From: Oscillospiraceae bacterium
Lineage (GTDB): Bacteria > Bacillota > Clostridia > Oscillospirales > Acutalibacteraceae
DNA: 48,194 nt
Assembly (NCBI GenBank): GCA_902792985.1
Contig: CADBBT010000008.1
Location: 1 to 48,194, forward strand
Reading direction: 5' to 3'
The notes beneath the pieces are model-generated. The model saw only the letters and a program-made list of their open reading frames with translations. It had not been told where the DNA came from and did no database searches. A program made the position numbers and the translations under genes. Positions 37,401-45,676 of the stretch are shown one piece after another. Numbering within the stretch: the first letter of the stretch is position 1; every line of letters begins with the position of its first letter.

Positions 37401-38771
37401 ATGCAATACAGAACAGAACACGATTCCATGGGCGAAATGCAGGTGCCCGCAGAGAAATACTGGGCCGCACAGACCCAGCGCAGCTTTCAAAATTTCAAGA
37501 TCGGCACGGAGACGATGCCGCAGGAGATCATCCGCGCGTTCGGCATCCTCAAAAAGGCCGCGGCTTTAGCAAACCATGCCCTGCAGCCCGCGCGCATGAC
37601 CGATGAAAAATGCGATTATATCTGCCGCGCGGCGGATGAAGTGATCTCCGGCGCGCTGCACGAACATTTTCCGCTTGTGGTCTGGCAGACCGGTAGCGGC
37701 ACCCAGAGCAACATGAACGCCAACGAGGTCATCGCCGGACGCGGCAACGCGCTGGCGGGTAAAAAGCTGCTGCACCCGAACGACGACGTGAATATGTCGC
37801 AAAGCTCGAACGATACCTTCCCCACCGCGATGCACATTGCGGCCGTCTGCGCTGTGGAGGACGCGGTTTTGCCCGCGCTGCAAAAGCTCACCGCGGCGTT
37901 TCGCACGCTGGAGGAGGAAAACGCCGGCATCGTCAAGAGCGGCCGCACCCATTTGCAGGACGCAGTGCCCATCGCCTTTTCGCAGGAGATCTCCGGCTGG
38001 CGCGGCATGCTGGAGGAAAGCGAACAGATGCTGCGTTCTTCGCTGCCGTTTCTCAAAAAGCTCGCCCTCGGCGGCACAGCCGTCGGCACGGGGCTCAACT
38101 GCCCGGATGGGTTTGCCGAACGTGCAGCCGCAGAGGTGTCCGCATTGACAGGAAAAGCATTTTGCAGCGAAAAGAACAAGTTCCACGCGCTGACCAGCAA
38201 GGACGCCCTCGTTTTTGCCCACGGCGCGCTCAAGGCACTGGCGGCGAACCTTTGGAAGATCGCCAACGATGTGCGCCATCTCTCCTCCGGTCCGCGCTGC
38301 GGTCTGGGCGAGATCTTTATTCCTGAAAATGAGCCGGGGTCGTCCATTATGCCCGGCAAGGTCAACCCCACGCAGTGCGAAGCGGTGACAATGGTCGCCG
38401 CGCAGGTGCTGGGCAACGACGCGACGATCGGCATGGCAGCTTCGCAGGGCAACTTTGAACTGAACGTGTTCATGCCTGTGATCGCGTATAACTTCCTGCA
38501 GTCCGCGCGCCTGCTCGCCGATGTGATGCATTCCTTCTGCGACAACTGCGTGGTCGGCATCAAGGCGAACAAAGAAAAAATGCACCGCAACCTGCACGAT
38601 TCGCTCATGCTCGTGACGGCGCTGAACCCCTATATCGGCTATGAAAACGCGGCCAAGACCGCGAAAAAAGCCTATCGGGAAAACATCTCACTGAAAGAAG
38701 CGTGCGTTTCGCTCGGCTTTTTGAGCGCGGAGCGCTTTGATGAGGTGTTCCACCCGGAGACGATGATCTGA
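37401..38771 (+). CDS. fumC: Class II fumarate hydratase
   Basis: A 456-residue enzyme of the fumarase/aspartase superfamily that hydrates fumarate to malate. Signature blocks are TGSGTQSNMNANEVIAGR, GRTHLQDAVPIAFSQE and GSSIMPGKVNPTQCE (mobile catalytic loop with Ser). The length is normal for FumC. The class II, iron-independent enzyme is the oxygen-stable form; anaerobic clostridia more often carry class I, so this choice is of mild note. It lies two bases after the sirtuin gene (GGAG site) and 9 bases before the acyltransferase. Confidence 0.93.
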   Translation: MQYRTEHDSMGEMQVPAEKYWAAQTQRSFQNFKIGTETMPQEIIRAFGILKKAAALANHALQPARMTDEKCDYICRAADEVISGALHEHFPLVVWQTGSGTQSNMNANEVIAGRGNALAGKKLLHPNDDVNMSQSSNDTFPTAMHIAAVCAVEDAVLPALQKLTAAFRTLEEENAGIVKSGRTHLQDAVPIAFSQEISGWRGMLEESEQMLRSSLPFLKKLALGGTAVGTGLNCPDGFAERAAAEVSALTGKAFCSEKNKFHALTSKDALVFAHGALKALAANLWKIANDVRHLSSGPRCGLGEIFIPENEPGSSIMPGKVNPTQCEAVTMVAAQVLGNDATIGMAASQGNFELNVFMPVIAYNFLQSARLLADVMHSFCDNCVVGIKANKEKMHRNLHDSLMLVTALNPYIGYENAAKTAKKAYRENISLKEACVSLGFLSAERFDEVFHPETMI

Positions 38772-38780
38772 GGTGATGTG

Positions 38781-40031
38781 ATGCGACCGAACAATGCTTT
38801 GCAGCCGCACGGCGAAAGGATCGTCTGGATCGACCAGCTCAAAGGGATCGCGTTCTTCTTTGTGATCCTCGGCCATCTGTCGCTCGCGCCGCTTTTCAAA
38901 TCGTGGGTCTTTTCGTTCCACATGCCGGTCTTTTTCTTCGCCACCGGCTGCACATATAACATTGAAAAAATTCTGCGCACCCCGTTTTCGGACTATCTGC
39001 GCAAGCTCAGCCGCCGGATGCTGATCCCCTATGTGTGGATGCAGCTTTTATGCGTAACGCTGCGCTATCTGGCGCTCGCACGCATCAAACACAAAGAAGT
39101 GCCCGTGGGCACCTATCTGCTGGGCATCCTCGCCGGCGACAGCAATCTTGCCGACGCGCCGAGCAATCCGCTTTATTTTGTGTTGCTGCTGTTTGCGGCG
39201 GAAGTGGTGCTGTTTTTGCTTGTCAAGCTCACGCAGGGCGACTTCAAAAGAATTGCGCTCTTCAGCGCGGTGCTGCTGCCGTTCAGCCTGCTTTCGCAAA
39301 AGGTCCACACCCCGTGGCACCTGAATGCCGTGCCCGCCGTGATCGTCATGATCCTGCTCGGTCATCTGCTGATGCGCCTGTACCTTGCGCAGCGCGAAAA
39401 GCTGGAAACGCTCGCCCCTGTGCAGTACATCGCCCTCATCGCCGCGCTGTTTTCCGTCGGCGTGCTGCTTTGGTATTTCAACGGCCGCTTCGGTCTGCAC
39501 GGCAACCGCTACGGCAAGGATTTTCTTTGCTCCATCGCTGCCGCCGTGAGCACAAGCATCGCCTTTGCGCTGGTGCTCATGAAACTGCCAAAGCTTTCCG
39601 TGCTGACTTTTATCGGACAGAACACCCTGCTTTACATGGGTCTGCACAAGCCGATCCTGCTGGTTTTTGAAGCGCTCTTTCCGGCATGGAAGGAACGGCA
39701 GTGGTTCGTTTGGGTCACCGCCGTGCTTTGCTATGTTCTGCTCATCCCGATCACTCTGCTGGCAGAAAAGTTCGCGCCCTTTGTACTCGGTAAGGAATCT
39801 TTGCGCAGCGATCTTGTTTCGCGCGTGTGCGAGGTGCTTTGCGTCATCGGCGCAACATGCGTGCCCTATCTGTCCTTTGTCAACCATTTCCACGGCGGCA
39901 TCCTGCGTTCGGGCGTTTTGATGCTTTTGCTTGCCGCTGTGCTCTATCTTTTGCTCGTCGCCGGGCTTTGGTATGTTTGCCGGAACGTGCTGCGCTTCCC
40001 GTTTTTGCCGAAGCAGGAGCGTTCTGCATGA
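38781..40031 (+). CDS. Acyltransferase 3-family membrane protein
   Basis: A 416-residue polytopic protein with about ten hydrophobic segments. It begins ERIVWIDQLKGIAFFFVILGHLSLAP, where the His in the first membrane segment matches the acyltransferase 3 family, and continues SFHMPVFFFATG. These enzymes move acetyl or other acyl groups onto surface sugars, often as part of polysaccharide or peptidoglycan modification. I chose ATG 38781 over the preceding GTG because AGGTGA sits four bases before. It overlaps mutY by four bases (ATGA). Confidence 0.85.
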   Translation: MRPNNALQPHGERIVWIDQLKGIAFFFVILGHLSLAPLFKSWVFSFHMPVFFFATGCTYNIEKILRTPFSDYLRKLSRRMLIPYVWMQLLCVTLRYLALARIKHKEVPVGTYLLGILAGDSNLADAPSNPLYFVLLLFAAEVVLFLLVKLTQGDFKRIALFSAVLLPFSLLSQKVHTPWHLNAVPAVIVMILLGHLLMRLYLAQREKLETLAPVQYIALIAALFSVGVLLWYFNGRFGLHGNRYGKDFLCSIAAAVSTSIAFALVLMKLPKLSVLTFIGQNTLLYMGLHKPILLVFEALFPAWKERQWFVWVTAVLCYVLLIPITLLAEKFAPFVLGKESLRSDLVSRVCEVLCVIGATCVPYLSFVNHFHGGILRSGVLMLLLAAVLYLLLVAGLWYVCRNVLRFPFLPKQERSA

Positions 40032-41101
40032 CGGGCGCGCTGCTTGATCTGCCGGAAAAGCTGCTGCCCTGGTATGCGGCAAACAAACGCGATCTTCCCT
40101 GGCGCAGAACGCGAGATCCCTATCGCGTCTGGATCTCGGAGATCATGCTGCAGCAAACGCGGGTCGAAGCCGTGATCGGCTATTACGAGCGCTTTCTTTC
40201 TGCGCTGCCGGATGTACAGTCGCTCGCAGAAGTGCAAGACGACGTTCTGCTCAAGCTTTGGGAGGGACTCGGCTATTACAACCGCGCGCGTAATTTAAAA
40301 AAGGCGGCGCAGGTGATCGTGAATGACCACGGCGGCGTGTTTCCGCAAACGTATGACGCGCTGCGCGCCCTGCCCGGCATCGGTCCGTATACCGCCGGCG
40401 CCATCGGCTCGATCTGCTTTGATCTGCCAACGCCAGCCGTGGACGGCAATGTGCTGCGTGTGATCGCGCGCTTGACCGCGCTGCGCGAAAGCATTGACAA
40501 AGACAAAACAAAAAAAGACGTGACCGCCGCGCTGCGGGACGTTTATCAAAAAAGCGGCGCGTGCGCCGCGCTCACGCAAAGTCTGATGGAGCTCGGCGCG
40601 TGCGTGTGTGTGCCGAATGGCGCGCCAAAATGCGAACGCTGTCCCCTGCGCGCGGAATGCAAAGCGCAAAAAGACGGCAGTTGGACTGCGTTTCCGGTGC
40701 GCGATGAAAAGAAGGGGCGCAGGATCGAACACCGCGCCGCGGTGCTGCTTCGCTGCGGCGACCGGTTCGCACTGCGGCAGCGGCCGAAAAACGGACTGCT
40801 CGCCGGGCTGTGGGAATTTCCGCATACGCTGCTTGCAGCCGGCGCAAAGGATGACGACGCGCTGAAAGCCGCTCTTTCGTTTGCCGAAACCTGCGGCGCA
40901 AAACCGCGCGAGCTGATCCGCGAGACGGCCTACACGCACATTTTCACCCATATCGAATGGCACATGCACGCGTTTTTGCTCGATTGTGCCGCCATGCCGG
41001 ACAGCTTCACCTGGGCAACGCGAAACGAACTGGAAAGCACGTTCGCCCTGCCCTCAGCCTTCCGCCCCTGCGTGGACAAGCTGCTGACGGAACTGAACTG
41101 A
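40028..41101 (+). CDS. mutY: A/G-specific adenine DNA glycosylase
   Basis: A 357-residue base-excision repair enzyme that removes adenine mispaired with 8-oxoguanine. It shows the catalytic Glu block WISEIMLQQTRVEAV, the helix-hairpin-helix LPGIGPYTAGAI, the active-site Asp in VDGNVLRVIARL, and a four-Cys iron-sulfur cluster region CVPNGAPKCERCPLRAEC. The C-terminal third is a NUDIX-like domain that reads 8-oxoguanine. The start at 40028 overlaps the stop of the acyltransferase gene (ATGA). It ends at 41101 against a long repeat tract, without a visible terminator. Confidence 0.93.
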   Translation: MTGALLDLPEKLLPWYAANKRDLPWRRTRDPYRVWISEIMLQQTRVEAVIGYYERFLSALPDVQSLAEVQDDVLLKLWEGLGYYNRARNLKKAAQVIVNDHGGVFPQTYDALRALPGIGPYTAGAIGSICFDLPTPAVDGNVLRVIARLTALRESIDKDKTKKDVTAALRDVYQKSGACAALTQSLMELGACVCVPNGAPKCERCPLRAECKAQKDGSWTAFPVRDEKKGRRIEHRAAVLLRCGDRFALRQRPKNGLLAGLWEFPHTLLAAGAKDDDALKAALSFAETCGAKPRELIRETAYTHIFTHIEWHMHAFLLDCAAMPDSFTWATRNELESTFALPSAFRPCVDKLLTELN

Positions 41102-41390
41102 GGAAAGAGTGGAGTGTGGAGTGTGGAGATAAGGGACTGAGGGATTAAGGGATTAAGGAATTAAGGGATTGAGAAAAAGATTCCTGTAACCTGTAACCTG
41201 TTCTCTGTGCTCTGTTCCCTGTCCCCTGTTCCCTGTTCCCTGTTCCCTGTTCCCTGTCCCCTGTTTCCTGTCCCCTGTCCCCTGTTCTCTGTCCCCTGTT
41301 CCCCTGTTTCCTCGCGCTCTCTCCACTCTCAACACTCCACGCTCCACTCAATCCCTTAATCCCTCAATCCCTAATCCATAACTACCCGGA
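41102..41390 (+). repeat. Long composite heptamer/octamer repeat tract
   Basis: The tract holds AGTGTGGAGTGTGGAG, AGGGATTA octamers, then about fifteen CCCTGTT/CCCCTGT heptamers (41200-41305), and finally CACTC and CCCTTAATCCCTCAATCCCT units. It fills the whole spacer between mutY and the first glycosyltransferase. Confidence 0.85.
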
Positions 41391-41398
41391 GGTATCCC

Positions 41399-42100
41399 AT
41401 GATCTCAGTTGCGCTTGCCGCCTATGAGGGCGAACGCTATATTGAAGAACAACTGCGTTCCATTTTGCCGCAGCTTGCAAAGGAAGATGAAATCATCGTC
41501 TCCGACGACAAGCCGGGCGGCATGACCGAAATAATCGTGCGCCGTCTGGCCGAAGAGGACGCACGCGTGCGCTATGTGGAAGGCCCTGGCAAGGGCGTTG
41601 CCGCAAACTTCATCAACGCCATCCGCCACAGCAAGGGTGACAAGATCTTCCTTGCCGACCAGGACGACGTCTGGCTGCCCGACAAGGTGCAGCACGTGAT
41701 GGAGGCGTTTGAAAACGGCGCGTCGCTCGTGCTGCACAACGCCTATGTGACGGACGAAAACCTGCAGATCACGCATCCCTCGTTTTTTGCTCTGCGCGGC
41801 AGCAAGCCCGGACTGGTGCACAACCTGCTCAAGAACTCCTACATGGGCTGCTGCATGGCGTTTGACCGGAAGCTGCTCAAGAAGATCATGCCCATGCCGA
41901 AAGCCGTACCGATGCATGACCAGTGGATCGGTCTGATCGCGGAAATCTACGGCAAGCCTGTGTTTCTGGATGTGCCGCTGCTGTATTACCGCCGCCACGA
42001 AGGAAACGTCACCGGCGGGCAGACCGACACAAAACAAAAGCTGCGCTGGCGCGAGTATCTTTTAAAAAAGCTGATCGGCAGAGTATTTTTCGGAAGGTGA
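41399..42100 (+). CDS. GT2-family glycosyltransferase (rhamnosyltransferase-like)
   Basis: A 233-residue GT-A glycosyltransferase. It begins ISVALAAYEGERYIEEQLRSI and has EIIVSDDKPGG and the metal-binding FLADQDDVWLP, a block typical of rhamnosyltransferases and teichuronic acid type enzymes. It is short, ending soon after the catalytic part without membrane segments. A strong GGAGG site precedes ATG 41399. It is first of four glycan genes; the next starts four bases after its stop. Confidence 0.85.
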   Translation: MISVALAAYEGERYIEEQLRSILPQLAKEDEIIVSDDKPGGMTEIIVRRLAEEDARVRYVEGPGKGVAANFINAIRHSKGDKIFLADQDDVWLPDKVQHVMEAFENGASLVLHNAYVTDENLQITHPSFFALRGSKPGLVHNLLKNSYMGCCMAFDRKLLKKIMPMPKAVPMHDQWIGLIAEIYGKPVFLDVPLLYYRRHEGNVTGGQTDTKQKLRWREYLLKKLIGRVFFGR

Positions 42101-42104
42101 ACTT

Positions 42105-42881
42105 ATGAAAGCATATACGGTTTCCGGCTGCATCGTGACCTACAACAACAAAGACAAGATCGCAAGAACGATCGAAAGCGTGCTCAAACAGACGCAGGGC
42201 GTGCCGTTCACGCTCTATGTGGTGGACAACGCTTCCACAGACGGCACGGCGCAGTTCATCAAAGAGACATTTCCGTCGGTCACGGTGATCGAAAGCGCAC
42301 ACAACCGCGGCTTCGGCGCCGGCCACAATCAGGTGCTCCCCTTTTTGGAAAGCAAGTACCATGTGGTCATCAACCCCGACATTTTGCTGCAAAGCGACGT
42401 GATCTCGGAGCTTTGCGCCTATGCCGACGCACACGAAAACGTCGGCCTGCTTTCGCCGCGCATCGTCTTTGAGGATGGCCGTGAACAGTATCTCGGCAAA
42501 CGCAGCCCCACCGTGCGCTATCTCGGCGACCACTGGTTCCACAAGGGCGACACACCTTCAAAAACGATGATCGACTACTGTATGCTCGATCAGCCGCAGG
42601 ACAAGCCCTTCCCGATCACCAACGCGACGGGCTGCTTCATGTTCTTCCGCACCGAAACGTTTCGTGCGCTCGGCGGCTTTGACGAACGGTTTTTCATGTA
42701 TCTGGAGGACTGCGACATCGCCCGCCGCGTCAGCGAAAGCGCACAGTATGAGGCGCTGCACTATCCGATGGCGACCGTGACCCACCTTTGGGAGCGCGCA
42801 AGCAAGCGCAGCAAAAAGCTGCTGCTCATCCACATCAAGTCGATTCTGACCTACTTTCTCAAATGGGGGATCCGGTTTTAA
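42105..42881 (+). CDS. GT2-family glycosyltransferase
   Basis: A 258-residue GT2 enzyme. Motifs are GCIVTYNNKDKI at the start, YVVDNASTDGT (the nucleotide-sugar block), HNRGFGAGHN, INPDI (divergent DxD), NATGCFMFFRTETF and GGFDERFFMYLEDCDIARR (the GT2 rhamnosyltransferase block with catalytic Asp). It likely adds a deoxysugar or hexose to a surface polymer. It follows the previous gene by four bases with a GGAAGGTG site. A 353-base repeat region separates it from the next gene. Confidence 0.88.
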   Translation: MKAYTVSGCIVTYNNKDKIARTIESVLKQTQGVPFTLYVVDNASTDGTAQFIKETFPSVTVIESAHNRGFGAGHNQVLPFLESKYHVVINPDILLQSDVISELCAYADAHENVGLLSPRIVFEDGREQYLGKRSPTVRYLGDHWFHKGDTPSKTMIDYCMLDQPQDKPFPITNATGCFMFFRTETFRALGGFDERFFMYLEDCDIARRVSESAQYEALHYPMATVTHLWERASKRSKKLLLIHIKSILTYFLKWGIRF

Positions 42882-42904
42882 TGTGTAATTGTGATTGAAG
42901 GAAA

Positions 42905-43215
42905 AAGAGAAGAAGGGATTGAGCGTGGAGTGTGGAATTTGGAATTTGGAGTGTGGAACAGGGAACGTGGAGCCGTTGAGCGGACTGCACATTTCTGGCA
43001 TTACCACCGACTTACCTATGTGCTGATCACACACCCTGCACATCTCCACTCTTCACACTTCACTCTTCACTCAATCCCTCAACCCCTCAATCCCTTAATC
43101 CCTGTCCCCCTGTTCCCTGCCCCCCTGCTCCCTGTCCCCTGTTCCCTGTCCCCTGTTCCCTGTCCCCTGTCCCCTGTTCCCTGTCCCCTCACCCCTCATC
43201 TCCACTCTCCACATT
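42905..43215 (+). repeat. Composite repeat tract between glycosyltransferase genes
   Basis: It contains GTGTGGAATTTGGAATTTGG units (42929-42960), CACTCTTCACACTTCACTC units (43041-43075), CAATCCCTCAACCCC and then about a dozen CCCTGTT/CCCCTGT heptamers (43105-43190). No gene lies in this 353-base spacer. Confidence 0.85.
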
Positions 43216-43234
43216 GTCCCCGAAAGGAGCCTTT

Positions 43235-44518
43235 ATGACCGTTTCCGTCATCATCCCCGCCTATAACAGCGCGGCGTTCCTTCCGCAGACGCTCGACAGC
43301 CTGCTTGCGCAAAAGCTGCAGGCCTGGGAAGCTGTGGTCGTTGACGACGGCTCCACCGACAGCACGCGCGAACTGGCCGAAGCTTATTGCGAAAAGGACA
43401 GCCGCATCCGCTGCATCACGCAGAAAAACGCAGGCGTTTCCGCTGCGCGCAACCGCGGTCTTGAAGAAGCAACGGGCGATTATGTGGCCTTTCTCGACGC
43501 GGACGATCTCTATGAACCCGATGCCCTGCGTGCCTTTGTCGAAACAGCGGAGCACAGCGGCGCGGATATCATCCTCGGACGGCTGCGCTTTTTTGAAAAC
43601 GGGAAAAAGGGCGCGTTTCATGCCGCCGCCGACACGCTTGCCGCGTGCGACACAGTCAAAACCTTTGACAAGCGCCTGCTGTGGAACTTTTTGGTTTGCA
43701 ACAAATGCTACCGCCGCAGTTTGCTGAACGAGCACGCCGTCCGTTTCCCGGCCTCCGGCTTCTCCGAAGAGGGCGCATTTTTCATGGATGCCGTTTACAC
43801 CGGCGCACGCATGGCCGGCACAATGGGAAGTGTTGCGCTCTATCGCCGCCACACGGCAGCAGAGGGCGCATCTGTGAGCCAGACGGCGAACGAAAAGAAC
43901 CTGCAAAGCCTCGCGGTGTCCATGACGCACATCTATGACGCAGCGCAAAAAGCACTGCAAAACGCCGAAAAACAGGACGAAGACTACCTGCAGGAGATTT
44001 TATATAAGCATCTGCACATTCTCGCCTCGCAGTTTTACCGTGCGCTTTGGCACATGACTGCGGACGCTGCCGCGCTTTGCGCCGAACAGATCCGTACGCT
44101 GCTGCCGGGATTGGACAACGCGCATGTCGCGCTTCTTTGCGGGCAGCATCCCGATTTGAACCTGACCGCGCCCTGTGCAACAAAGGCGGAGGCTGCCGCC
44201 CATCCAACGGTTTCCGTTGTTGTATCGCGGCGCTGTTCGCCGCAAGCGGCCGCAGCGCTGGTTGACCAAACCTGCCCGCTGTTTGAGTTGCTGCTGACGC
44301 CCAGGGCCGCCAAAGGGCTGCCCGCGCTGCTGTTTTCCATGCCGAACGTCCATGTGGCCGAAACGCCGTCACCCGCCGGAAGCAAAGTTTTACGTCTCGG
44401 CAAGCTGCCGGTGCTCGACCCCGGCACACTGCAAACGCTTTTCCGCACCGGACCGCTGCCTGCCGGTCTTGCCGTGCGGGCGGTCAACCGGCTTTTGAAA
44501 TGGAGGCACAGGACATGA
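43235..44518 (+). CDS. GT2-family glycosyltransferase with a degenerate second GT-like module
   Basis: A 427-residue protein. The N-terminal 220 residues form a complete GT2 domain: VSVIIPAYNSAAFLPQTLDSL, VVVDDGSTDST, NAGVSAARNRGLEEATGDYVAFLDADD (DxD) and a later GFSEEGAFFMD block. The rest is helical (about 225-325), then a stretch TVSVVVSRRCSPQAAAALVDQTCPLFELLL (about 335-365) that looks like a second GT2 Rossmann start without DDGS or DxD residues. The start at 43235 has AAAGGAG six bases upstream. It overlaps the next gene by four bases (ATGA). It probably makes a glycosyl or polyol-phosphate linkage in a surface polymer. Confidence 0.85.
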   Translation: MTVSVIIPAYNSAAFLPQTLDSLLAQKLQAWEAVVVDDGSTDSTRELAEAYCEKDSRIRCITQKNAGVSAARNRGLEEATGDYVAFLDADDLYEPDALRAFVETAEHSGADIILGRLRFFENGKKGAFHAAADTLAACDTVKTFDKRLLWNFLVCNKCYRRSLLNEHAVRFPASGFSEEGAFFMDAVYTGARMAGTMGSVALYRRHTAAEGASVSQTANEKNLQSLAVSMTHIYDAAQKALQNAEKQDEDYLQEILYKHLHILASQFYRALWHMTADAAALCAEQIRTLLPGLDNAHVALLCGQHPDLNLTAPCATKAEAAAHPTVSVVVSRRCSPQAAAALVDQTCPLFELLLTPRAAKGLPALLFSMPNVHVAETPSPAGSKVLRLGKLPVLDPGTLQTLFRTGPLPAGLAVRAVNRLLKWRHRT

Positions 44519-45627
44519 AGCGACTGCTCTATGCTTTTTTTGCGCTGCTGTTCAATCTCAGCCGCGCGGTGTTTCCGCTGAAAAAGGGACGCGTGGCCTT
44601 TCTTTCCATGCACAACGAGGCGCTGCACGACAGCCTTGGCGCAGTGATGGAAGAAACAGCAAAACGCGGCTTTGAAACCGTGCTGCTCACACGGCGCGAT
44701 CTGGAACAGGCGCGTTCCCACCCGCTGCACGCACTGCGCTTTTTCTTTGTCGGTGCGCGCAAGCTCGCCACCGCAGAAGCGGTTTTTCTCAACGATAACT
44801 TTATGCCGATGGGCACGCTGCGCTTTCGCAAAGAAGTGCGCGTCACCCAGCTTTGGCACGCCGAAGGGGTGTTCAAAAAGTTCGGGCTGTCCATGCCGCA
44901 GCCGGAGGACGTGCGCGCAAGAGAGCTGGCCGGCAACCGCAAGCTGACGTGGGTGGTCTGCTCGTCCCGCGCTGTCGCGCCCTACTATGCCGAAGCGTTC
45001 GGCGTAACCCCGGCGCAGGTGCTGCCGCTGGGTGCGCCGCGTGCCGACTGTTTGCTGCAGCCGGGCGCAAAACAAGCGGCACAAAGAAAGCTCTTTTCTG
45101 CCTTTCCGCTTCTTTCCGGAAAACGGCTGATCCTTTACGCGCCGACGTTTCGTGACACCGACACGGAAAACGCCGCACTCATCCGCAAAATCGACACAGC
45201 GGCGTTTCGTGCGCGCTTCGGTGCAGACGCCGCCCTGCTCGTTCGGCTGCATCCGCAGATCCATCCTGCCGAGCGTCAGTTCGCGGACGTGACGGATGTG
45301 ACCGATTTTGACGATGTGCTTTCGCTCGTGCTCGCCTGCGACGCGCTGATCACCGATTATTCCTCGATCTGCATGGACTTTGCGCTGCTGGAAAAACCCT
45401 GTGTGTTCTTTGCGTTTGACCTTGAACGCTATCAGGCAAGCCGCGATTTTTATTTTGATTACGCATCCTATGTGCCTGGGCCGGTCGCTGAAACCTTCGA
45501 CGCTGCACTGGACGCGCTGAAAGCGCCGGCGAACAGGGAAAAGCTGCAGGCGTTTCGCAGTTTCAACTTTGACTATTTTGACTGCGAAAATGCAAAACGG
45601 GTCGCCGACCGGTGTTTGCCGCACTGA
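44515..45627 (+). CDS. CDP-glycerol glycerophosphotransferase-family protein (TagB/TagF-like)
   Basis: A 370-residue GT-B-like enzyme. Motifs of the family are TQLWHAEGVFKKFG (about 115-128), LYAPTFRD (about 206) and DALITDYSSICMDFALL (about 280-296). Members transfer glycerol phosphate or other polyol phosphates from CDP-linked donors in teichoic acid synthesis at the inner membrane face. I chose ATG 44515, which overlaps the stop of the GT2 gene and has GGAGG eight bases upstream; an in-frame ATG at 44500 is less likely. It closes the glycan operon, followed at 45643 by a terminator. Confidence 0.88.
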   Translation: MKRLLYAFFALLFNLSRAVFPLKKGRVAFLSMHNEALHDSLGAVMEETAKRGFETVLLTRRDLEQARSHPLHALRFFFVGARKLATAEAVFLNDNFMPMGTLRFRKEVRVTQLWHAEGVFKKFGLSMPQPEDVRARELAGNRKLTWVVCSSRAVAPYYAEAFGVTPAQVLPLGAPRADCLLQPGAKQAAQRKLFSAFPLLSGKRLILYAPTFRDTDTENAALIRKIDTAAFRARFGADAALLVRLHPQIHPAERQFADVTDVTDFDDVLSLVLACDALITDYSSICMDFALLEKPCVFFAFDLERYQASRDFYFDYASYVPGPVAETFDAALDALKAPANREKLQAFRSFNFDYFDCENAKRVADRCLPH

Positions 45628-45642
45628 AAAAAGCATAGAAAA

Positions 45643-45676
45643 ACTCCGCTGTACGTTTTTACAGCGGAGTCTTTTT
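45643..45676. terminator. Shared bidirectional terminator after the glycan operon and the MATE gene
   Basis: ACTCCGCTGTA (45643-45653) pairs with TACAGCGGAGT (45660-45670), a perfect 11-bp stem with T-runs on both strands. Convergent genes end at 45627 and 45677. Confidence 0.9.

Noticed and set aside
41102-41390. Possible CRISPR array in the repeat tracts
   Set aside because: Units are 7-8 bases and contiguous, with no spacers of constant length and no cas gene nearby.
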